Positions 1-4,480 of a stretch of 11,066 bases of DNA are shown one piece after another (positions within the stretch are counted from its first letter, which is position 1; each line of letters starts with the position of its first letter). The notes below the pieces were generated by a model that was not told where the DNA came from, ran no database searches, and was given only the letters and a program-made list of their open reading frames with translations. A program made the translations under genes and the position numbers. This DNA is from Bdellovibrio sp. GTDB lineage: Bacteria; Bdellovibrionota; Bdellovibrionia; Bdellovibrionales; Bdellovibrionaceae. Location: contig PSRN01000288.1 of assembly GCA_003176075.1 (NCBI GenBank), positions 1 through 11,066 on the forward strand, read 5' to 3'.

Positions 1-393
1 GCCCTGATTCATGCCATCGACGGCCTTCCCGAGTGTCTCGACGTGCCGGTGCTCGAATTTGACAAGAGTCTTCTGGGGACCTTGAATGATGAAATTCACC
101 TCGACCTCTGTATGGAGTGAGGGGTCGTGTTTGAATTCTCCGCTCAGCTGCCACACAAGCACCAAGCGGGAGTTGGGCTCATAATTTTTAACATAGCCAA
201 TCTCACATTCCTCTCCGCCTTCGTGAGTGGAATACCACCTGCCTGCCAGTTTAGGTTCCAGCACCATACTTGCCATGGGGGTCTTGCCGACGTGATGTGA
301 CCTTGGCCACCACAGGTTCATCTGTTGCGAAAAAACACGAAAAGCGTTTTCTTGTGTGGTCTCAACGGTCAGTTCTTTCTTGATCGCAATCAT
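1..393 (-). CDS. SRPBCC/AHSA1-type START-like domain protein, C-terminus cut by window edge
   Basis: The minus strand is open from an ATG at 393 to the window edge, giving 131 residues with no stop, so the C-terminus is missing. The protein begins MIAIKKELTVETTQENAFRVF and continues with features typical of AHSA1-like (activator of Hsp90 ATPase homologue) proteins: LWWPRSHHVG near residues 26-35, a GGRW-like turn (AGRW), and near the end KFEHRHVETLG, matching the family's 'EHR.LE..G' strand-helix junction. These proteins fold into a deep hydrophobic cavity and are usually cytoplasmic; their ligands are mostly unknown. The start is fixed by the TAA of the upstream ArsR gene abutting the ATG (TAAATG) and by AAAGGA about 8 nt upstream, so translation is probably coupled to the ArsR gene. 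Family assignment is secure; the biochemical role is not known. Confidence 0.85.
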   Translation of the reverse strand, partial: MIAIKKELTVETTQENAFRVFSQQMNLWWPRSHHVGKTPMASMVLEPKLAGRWYSTHEGGEECEIGYVKNYEPNSRLVLVWQLSGEFKHDPSLHTEVEVNFIIQGPQKTLVKFEHRHVETLGKAVDGMNQG

Positions 394-747
394 TTATTTT
401 TTCCTTTCTTGTTCAGTCGCAAGTTTAAATGCCTGTAAGGCGGAGTCCCACATGCCATCAAGATACTCGCGCATCGCTTGCACGCCTTTTGGATCCGCAT
501 AGTAAACGTTTCGCGTCCCCTGCTGGAGAACACCGACAAGGCCGGCCACCCTCAGAATCTTAAGGTGCTGGGAGACCGCCGGGCGGGACACCGGCAGTTG
601 GTCCGCCAAGTCCACGACCGCCATGGGCTTCTTTAGAAGTCGCTCAAAAATCTGCCGTCGCGTGGAATCTCCCAAGGCCTGAAACGCCTCAGGTCCTCTT
701 CCGGTTCCATTTCCTATTTCAGTCCCTCTCAATTCTCCGTTCGTCAT
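394..747 (-). CDS. ArsR-family winged helix-turn-helix repressor (SRPBCC-linked)
   Basis: A 117-residue protein with an ArsR/SmtB DNA-binding fold. FQALGDSTRRQIFERLL (about residues 22-38) is the first helix pair, and VSRPAVSQHLKILRVAGLV (about 53-71) is the recognition helix and lead into the wing; QGTRNVYY follows as the wing strand. The C-terminal helix (YLDGMWDSALQAFKLATEQE) is like those of ArsR proteins encoded beside SRPBCC proteins. There is no cysteine in the protein, so the classic CxC metal site is absent and thiol-metal sensing is unlikely. It lies directly upstream of an SRPBCC gene with zero spacing, so the two form one operon. A three-half-site CTTAC/GTAAG cluster over its promoter suggests autorepression. 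The effector cannot be read from sequence. Confidence 0.9.
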   Translation of the reverse strand: MTNGELRGTEIGNGTGRGPEAFQALGDSTRRQIFERLLKKPMAVVDLADQLPVSRPAVSQHLKILRVAGLVGVLQQGTRNVYYADPKGVQAMREYLDGMWDSALQAFKLATEQERKK

Positions 748-749
748 AA

Positions 750-788
750 CTTACGGTAAGTATACGCTTACTCTAAGGCGAAATTCAA
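750..788 (-). promoter_or_regulatory. Promoter and candidate operator of the minus-strand arsR
   Basis: Read on the minus strand, TTGAAT (783-788) is followed after 18 nt by TATACT (759-764), a plausible sigma-70 promoter. On the plus strand the region holds CTTAC (750-754), one base, GTAAG (756-760), six bases, then CTTAC (767-771). The first two half-sites form a perfect 11-bp palindrome and the second pair a 16-bp one. They cover the -10 box and the predicted transcript start, where an ArsR dimer would block polymerase. The predicted start of transcription is only about 4-7 nt before the ATG and no Shine-Dalgarno sequence is visible, so the mRNA may be nearly leaderless. Binding is inferred. 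Confidence 0.55.
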
Positions 789-890
789 TAGGATTCCTTC
801 GAGTTGATAAAACACTGTAATTTCAATTGGTTAATTGTTTTTTGCGAGTATTCTTTGTTGGTATTTGGAAAATCGCGTGGACGAGAAAAC

Positions 891-919
891 TTGCTCAATC
901 TTACACCTTATGGTGTAAT
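891..919 (+). promoter_or_regulatory. Promoter and candidate operator of the plus-strand arsR
   Basis: TTGCTC (891-896), a 17-nt spacer and TGTAAT (914-919) preceded by TG at 911-912 (extended -10) make a plausible sigma-70 promoter. A perfect inverted repeat, TTACACC (901-907), four bases, GGTGTAA (912-918), fills the spacer and overlaps the -10 box, as expected for an ArsR-type operator. The predicted transcription start falls at about 926, right at the ATG at 927, and no Shine-Dalgarno motif lies in between. The half-site differs from that of the divergent arsR (TTACACC against CTTAC), so the two repressors probably recognise different sites although both contain TTAC. Confidence 0.6.
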
Positions 920-926
920 ATTCATT

Positions 927-1292
927 ATGGATCAGCTGACCGATGTTATGACCGCGATCTCACATCCCACCCGACGGGCGATTATTGGGCAGCTGGCCCA
1001 CGGGCCAGCGACATTTCTTGATGTCGCGAAACCATTCAACACGGCTCTCAATGCGGTCACCAAACATCTGAAGCTCCTGGAAAGAGCTGGACTCGTAGAA
1101 AGAAGAAAGCAGGGCCGCGAAGTCTACATTTCATTGCGGGGTGAGCCGCTGAAACAGGTCGCTTTGTGGGTTCATGAGTACGAACGATTTTGGAATGAAC
1201 GCCTTGATCGATTTCAGCAATATTTTAACGAGGAACACAAACGCGAAAAAGAATTCAAAAAAAATAGTTCAAAGAAAAACAAGGAGAAGTAG
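927..1292 (+). CDS. ArsR-family winged helix-turn-helix repressor (second, SRPBCC-linked)
   Basis: A 121-residue ArsR-family protein starting MDQLTDVMTAISHPTRR. ISHPTRRAIIGQLAHGPAT (about 11-29) and NAVTKHLKLLERAGLVERR (about 42-60) are the conserved helix-turn-helix segments. GREVYISL is the wing, and the WVHEYERFWNERLDRFQQY helix is typical of SRPBCC-associated members. No cysteine is present, so classic metal sensing is unlikely. The reading frame stays open upstream to a TTG at 804, but that extension has no family similarity and would include the promoter and operator; the ATG at 927 puts the family start at the N-terminus. The tail is very lysine-rich. It sits 2 bp before an SRPBCC gene, mirroring the divergent pair on the left, and is probably self-repressed through the palindrome at 901-918. 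Confidence 0.9.
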   Translation: MDQLTDVMTAISHPTRRAIIGQLAHGPATFLDVAKPFNTALNAVTKHLKLLERAGLVERRKQGREVYISLRGEPLKQVALWVHEYERFWNERLDRFQQYFNEEHKREKEFKKNSSKKNKEK

Positions 1293-1294
1293 CA

Positions 1295-1756
1295 ATGAAG
1301 AACTCGCAAAAGACTCTTGAGTTTAAGATTGATCGAATGATCCCTGCCGCGCCAGATGAGGTTTTTGATGGATGGCTGAATCCAAGAATCCCCGGCACTC
1401 CTTGGAATGCGGCCGAAAAGCTCATTTTGGACGCGAAGGTTGACGGCCTCTTTTTCTGGCTTCTCAAGGGGACGGCTCACTACGGTCGATTCACGAATGT
1501 TGAGCGGCCGGGCCGGATTCAACACACTTGGGTCTCGCCAAATACCTTGGGTCAGGAGTCGCTGGTGACCGTGACTTTCAAAAGGCAAGACGAAGGCACG
1601 CTAATGACTCTTGTTCATTCCGACCTCCCGGATTGTGAGCAAGCGCGCGGGCACGAAAGAGGCTGGAATTACTTCTTGGGTCTTTACCTTGAACAATTTG
1701 GAAATGGCTCTCGGCAAAAATTCCGCTGGGAAGACGCGCATCCATCAGGTAAATAG
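1295..1756 (+). CDS. SRPBCC/AHSA1-type START-like domain protein
   Basis: A complete 153-residue protein of the AHSA1-like SRPBCC group, the usual length for the family. Recognisable parts are the N-terminal strand and helix FKIDRMIPAAPDEVFDGWLNP, the central GLFFWLLKGTAHYGRFTNVERPGRIQHTW, and the C-terminal long helix containing HERGWNYFLGLYLEQF. These line the ligand cavity in known structures. A good ribosome binding site, AAGGAG at 1281-1286, lies inside the end of the preceding arsR gene, 8 nt before the ATG, so the pair is one operon. The protein is not a close copy of the SRPBCC protein at the left edge, so the two modules are paralogous at family level only. No specific ligand can be proposed. 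Confidence 0.88.
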   Translation: MKNSQKTLEFKIDRMIPAAPDEVFDGWLNPRIPGTPWNAAEKLILDAKVDGLFFWLLKGTAHYGRFTNVERPGRIQHTWVSPNTLGQESLVTVTFKRQDEGTLMTLVHSDLPDCEQARGHERGWNYFLGLYLEQFGNGSRQKFRWEDAHPSGK

Positions 1757-1870
1757 CCTTCGGACCTGCACAGCGAAACTTGCCAATGACTGCTCAGTTA
1801 AAAGAGAGAGGATAGGAACCGGGGTGAACACCCTCAATCCCTCAATGAAGATCACTGGGCAGCGGCACTA

Positions 1871-1898
1871 GATACGCCCGATACGCCCTAGGTCGGGC
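1871..1898. repeat. Short tandem repeat and weak stem between convergent genes
   Basis: GATACGCCC occurs twice in tandem (1871-1879 and 1880-1888), touching the stop codon of the minus-strand PAS-like gene. GCCCGA (1876-1881) and TCGGGC (1893-1898) can form a 6-bp stem with an 11-nt loop. This could act as a bidirectional transcription stop between the convergent SRPBCC and PAS-like genes, but there is no U-tract on either strand, so the terminator reading is weak. The rest of 1757-1887 shows no gene. Confidence 0.3.
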
Positions 1899-2319
1899 TT
1901 AGTCGCTTCTGCAACTCACTCTGAATGCGCGTCATGATGTCGCGCGAATACTGCTCCAGTTTCTCACTTTCGATAATGTTGTATTGCACGGTCCACGCTT
2001 CATGATGGCCAGCCTTGTTGATGATCTGCGCGGCGTATTTCTGAAAAGTCGTTCGCCCATATTTTGGATGATCAAAAATGAGAGGTTCCCAATCAACCAG
2101 CGGCAGCGAATCCAATCCAAACACTTTGAAACTGCGGGCGCGGCATTCGTCCGCGTTCACCAGGGTTTCAATGATCTTTGTCGCACTCATTCCAAGGCTC
2201 CATCCCATCGGTAAGGCGAGAGCCTCGTGGCAGGCGATATTCCAAGCCATGATATTATAGGACAGGTCGAGGATATAGCAGGGAACCATGTTATCAATGA
2301 TCTGCGGATAATCTTTCAT
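1888..2319 (-). CDS. Small PAS-like sensory protein, possibly MmyB-like ligand-binding fold
   Basis: A 143-residue cytoplasmic protein. The segment VPCYILDLSYNIMAWNIACHEAL (about residues 12-34) has the pattern of a PAS domain opening, 'P.yvlD..wnilawN.aa', also seen in the ligand-binding half of MmyB-type transcription regulators. No DNA-binding motif is present, so it would be a stand-alone sensor or ligand carrier. The C-terminal part (AWTVQYNIIESEKLEQYSRDIMTRIQSEL) ends in a predicted amphipathic helix. The gene starts 3 bp after the stop of tetR on the same strand with no visible Shine-Dalgarno motif, so it is probably translated by coupling and works together with that repressor. The PAS reading rests on one motif and is tentative; the ORF itself looks genuine. 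Confidence 0.7.
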   Translation of the reverse strand: MKDYPQIIDNMVPCYILDLSYNIMAWNIACHEALALPMGWSLGMSATKIIETLVNADECRARSFKVFGLDSLPLVDWEPLIFDHPKYGRTTFQKYAAQIINKAGHHEAWTVQYNIIESEKLEQYSRDIMTRIQSELQKRLSPT

Positions 2320-2322
2320 AGT

Positions 2323-2958
2323 TTAGATTTGAGCACGTGATTGATAACCTGTCATCTTGGCAAGAGTCGCCGAAAACGCCGCATCGAATTCATTGCGATC
2401 AAAGGCCTGAAAGCGTCCCGCCAGAAAGAAAATCGAAAGTCCAGTTATTTGCGAGTAGAGGATGTTGGCCAATTGTTGGCTTGGCTCCTTGAAATGGAAA
2501 ATAGATTCGCGCTGTCCCGCCAGCAAAATTTCCTCAATTATCTTCCGCTCATTCTCGATGAGATTTTTGTAAAGAGTGGCAAAATTGTTGTTGTGAGCGG
2601 AAAAATAATAAAGCTGAAGGAAAACCTCAGCCTCGGACGAGTAGATAAAGTTCCAGGAGATGTAAGCTTTCGCAAATTTATTGAGCCTCTGAAACGCATT
2701 GTCGGATATTTTGATATTTTCAGGACTGAGCAGAACTTCCATTTTCTTCTTCTGGACATATTCGACCATTTTTTCGAAGAGCCCGAGCTTGCTGCCGAAG
2801 TGATACAGCGGAGCGGTACGGCTGATGCCACAGGCATCGGCGATAACCTGTAAGCTGACTTCCTCGTAACCCTGTCGCGAAAACTGTTTGATCGCTGCTC
2901 GGATGATTTGTTCTTGCGTTTTCTGTCCCTTAGAAAGACCTTCGATTCTCTCACTCAT
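2323..2958 (-). CDS. TetR-family transcriptional repressor
   Basis: A 211-residue protein, normal length for TetR regulators. The N-terminal DNA-binding domain is clear: QIIRAAIKQFSRQGYEEVSLQVIA (about 18-41), then the helix-turn-helix ending in PLYHFGSKLGLFEKMVEYV, corresponding to the family's 'YYHF.sK..L'. The remaining 140 residues are helical, and the end region (SQITGLSIFFLAGRF) is like the dimerisation helices of the family. GAAGG lies a few bases upstream of the ATG. It is followed 3 bp later by the PAS-like gene and is divergent from the exported protein at 3351. The palindromes in the shared upstream region are probable binding sites, so both autorepression and control of the divergent gene are likely. 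The inducer is unknown. Confidence 0.9.
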   Translation of the reverse strand: MSERIEGLSKGQKTQEQIIRAAIKQFSRQGYEEVSLQVIADACGISRTAPLYHFGSKLGLFEKMVEYVQKKKMEVLLSPENIKISDNAFQRLNKFAKAYISWNFIYSSEAEVFLQLYYFSAHNNNFATLYKNLIENERKIIEEILLAGQRESIFHFKEPSQQLANILYSQITGLSIFFLAGRFQAFDRNEFDAAFSATLAKMTGYQSRAQI

Positions 2959-3088
2959 TGGACACCTTCATCGGCGACAAGCATGGGCGACCGCACAGGC
3001 AAAGTTCTGACGCCAGCCCAAAATGTGTCACTCTGTTTACAAAAAAGGGCTCTCCCGGCACCCAGCTCGGAGTTCGGGTTTTCTTTCT

Positions 3089-3119
3089 ATTATACCGTAA
3101 TTACTGAACTTTGATCAGT
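3089..3119 (-). promoter_or_regulatory. Candidate tetR promoter with small palindrome
   Basis: On the minus strand 3089-3094 reads TATAAT, a perfect -10 box about 130 nt upstream of the tetR start. No good -35 consensus is present. The expected -35 area is covered by ACTGA (3103-3107), seven bases, TCAGT (3115-3119), an inverted repeat sharing the ACTGA half-site with the larger palindrome at 3156-3178. An operator in that place would give autorepression. Function is inferred from position only. Confidence 0.4.
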
Positions 3120-3155
3120 TATTTGAAACCACATAAATTCAGGTACTTAGATTGC

Positions 3156-3178
3156 AAAACTGACCATCGGTTAGTTTT
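3156..3178. promoter_or_regulatory. Candidate TetR operator (23-bp inverted repeat)
   Basis: Arms AAAACTGACC (3156-3165) and GGTTAGTTTT (3169-3178) are complementary at 9 of 10 positions around a 3-base spacer. Size and form fit a TetR-family operator. It lies in the divergent region between tetR (start 2958) and the exported protein (start 3351). A TTGCAA hexamer overlaps its left end (3152-3157), so it may sit inside the promoter of the exported protein gene, although no good -10 box for that promoter is visible. Confidence 0.55.
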
Positions 3179-3185
3179 TAAGGAT

Positions 3186-3211
3186 CGTTACTCAATTGCG
3201 TTACTCAATTG
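3186..3211. repeat. Perfect 13-bp tandem duplication
   Basis: CGTTACTCAATTG occurs at 3186-3198 and again immediately at 3199-3211 with no mismatch. It lies just after the TetR operator candidate and just before the AAAGGA at 3217-3222 that could serve an ATG at 3231. It may be a recent slippage duplication or a pair of direct binding sites in the 5' leader of the exported protein gene. Confidence 0.7.
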
Positions 3212-3350
3212 ATTGGAAAGGAAAACCAAGATGAAAAAACGGATTGAATCTGACCCGCAAAGCCTTAGGAACCAATTCTCTCTCGCCCGCAAAATGGTCT
3301 TTAAGGGCGCCACTTGGATCAAGACAGCCAATCTATTTTCGGAGGATTTT

Positions 3351-4298
3351 GTGAAGATGCAAGTCTTAAGGACTTTGGTCCCCTTGTTTGCTCTTTGCGG
3401 ATTATTGGATACGAGCTATGCTTTAAACACTGACCTTTCGGGTCCCAAAACTGGCACACCGCTCGTCTCACCGGAAGGCGCTTTGATGGTGCCGCGTGGC
3501 TCGGTCATTACCGGGTTTCCATCAATGATCAATAGAGTCGGCTATTTCATCCTGGTGGACGGTTCGGATGCGACCAAAGCAATGGTCTTAACCGAGACCG
3601 GTGATGTCACAATTAAAGACTTATCCCGGTTAGGCACTCAAGAACTGCCTTTTCAAATACTCACTAAGCATCGGCCGGCAAGCGAGATTTTCCCATCGAT
3701 TCTGATCCCTGTAAGAGATGGTTTACATGAGAAATCGTTTCGGCACGCCGTTGCGGAAAGTGATGTTGTCGTCGGGTTTGATAAGAAGCGAATTCAATAC
3801 ATCGTCCGGTCAGAGAAACCGGTCGCTGGCTGGTATACCATGTTCGCAGTTACAGATGATTGGAGGGCCTACCAAATCAGTATGGATGTCACTTTCTCTC
3901 GGACTGGCCCTCTTCGCACGATGTTCTATTGGTCCAGAAATATTCCGGTAAGGTTTAATGAAACCGACCTGCAGGCTTTGCAGTTCTTCAATCTAACGGT
4001 CAAGGATCATCCAGATATAGCAGGGCGCCAATCAGAGTTCCCTGAGTCAGCGATGACTAACATCAGAGACGAAAGCATGCCCTTCTCCAGCACGCTAGAA
4101 GATATCAAGAGACGAGAGTTGAAAGCGGCCAGCGATGCTATGGAGCGAGAAAAAATCAATTTACGAGTTTTGAAAGCCGCCATTACTAGCGGAGACATTG
4201 AGCGGATCAGAGCCGGGGTTAAGCTGTTCCATGAGACCCAAGCTGGTGAAGCCGCAAAAATCTTAGAGTTCGCAAAAGAAAGAATGAGAGCGAAATAG
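3351..4298 (+). CDS. Exported protein of unknown function
   Basis: I do not recognise this 315-residue protein. I chose the GTG at 3351 because GGAGG (3341-3345) lies 5 nt before it and because it gives a normal signal peptide: MKMQVLRTLV, hydrophobic PLFALCGLL, then TSYA with cleavage likely after residue 24. The frame is open further upstream. An ATG at 3231 with AAAGGA 8 nt before it would add 40 residues and bury the signal, so it is less likely but not excluded. The mature part starts NTDLSGPKTGTPLVSPEGALMVPRGS and looks beta-rich to about residue 245 (for example VAGWYTMFAVTDDWRAYQISMDV). The last 70 residues are charged and helical. It is probably periplasmic. It is divergent from tetR across a candidate operator, so it may be a target of that repressor. 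Confidence 0.75.
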   Translation: MKMQVLRTLVPLFALCGLLDTSYALNTDLSGPKTGTPLVSPEGALMVPRGSVITGFPSMINRVGYFILVDGSDATKAMVLTETGDVTIKDLSRLGTQELPFQILTKHRPASEIFPSILIPVRDGLHEKSFRHAVAESDVVVGFDKKRIQYIVRSEKPVAGWYTMFAVTDDWRAYQISMDVTFSRTGPLRTMFYWSRNIPVRFNETDLQALQFFNLTVKDHPDIAGRQSEFPESAMTNIRDESMPFSSTLEDIKRRELKAASDAMEREKINLRVLKAAITSGDIERIRAGVKLFHETQAGEAAKILEFAKERMRAK

Positions 4299-4344
4299 CT
4301 CTCTTCATTTCACTCGAAGACGTCTCAAAAAATCGATCTTAACA

Positions 4345-4367
4345 CCAGGGAAATCCAATGTCCCTGG
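4345..4367. other. Inverted repeat, possible terminator after the exported protein gene
   Basis: CCAGGGA (4345-4351) and TCCCTGG (4361-4367) form a perfect 7-bp stem with a 9-nt loop, 46 nt after the stop codon at 4298. There is no T-run behind it on the plus strand, so intrinsic termination is uncertain. On the minus strand a T-rich stretch lies about 15 nt further on. Confidence 0.35.
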
Positions 4368-4422
4368 GCGCAACGACCAAAACTCGAATTCGAGACTCGA
4401 TAAAGAATTGATTTTCCAAGTC

Positions 4423-4437
4423 GGTGCCTTTGGCACC
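4423..4437 (+). other. Perfect short hairpin in the leader of the large exported protein gene
   Basis: GGTGCC-TTT-GGCACC is a perfect 6-bp stem with a 3-nt loop, 43 nt before the ATG at 4481. The nearby 12-bp palindrome CTCGAATTCGAG (4383-4394) is also perfect. No T-run follows, so this is not a standard terminator. It may be an RNA leader structure or a remnant of a dispersed GGTGCC/GGCACC-type repeat; a related GGCACCTTTT occurs near 10547. Confidence 0.35.
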
Positions 4438-4480
4438 TCCGCAGTCGTCAGTTGGTCTAACTCTTGAAGGAATTTTTGCC

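Noticed and set aside
824..843. CAATT-GGTT-AATTG followed by six T residues, resembling an intrinsic terminator
   Set aside because: The stem is only 5 bp and AT-rich, and no plus-strand gene ends upstream of it.
804..926. N-terminal extension of the plus-strand ArsR frame starting at a TTG at 804
   Set aside because: It has no family similarity, no ribosome binding site, and covers the promoter and palindrome; the ATG at 927 fits the family start.
1822..1833. GGGTG-AA-CACCC inverted repeat after the SRPBCC gene
   Set aside because: A 2-nt loop is too small for a hairpin and there is no T-run, so it is not a supported terminator.
2341..2853. 170-codon plus-strand open frame opposite tetR
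   Set aside because: It is the antisense shadow of a clear TetR gene, and its translation has no recognisable domain.
4308..4317. TTTCACTCGA shared with 8378-8387, and CTCGA-type palindromes upstream of both exported protein genes
   Set aside because: Ten-base matches are expected by chance many times in a window this size, so a shared regulatory motif is not supported.
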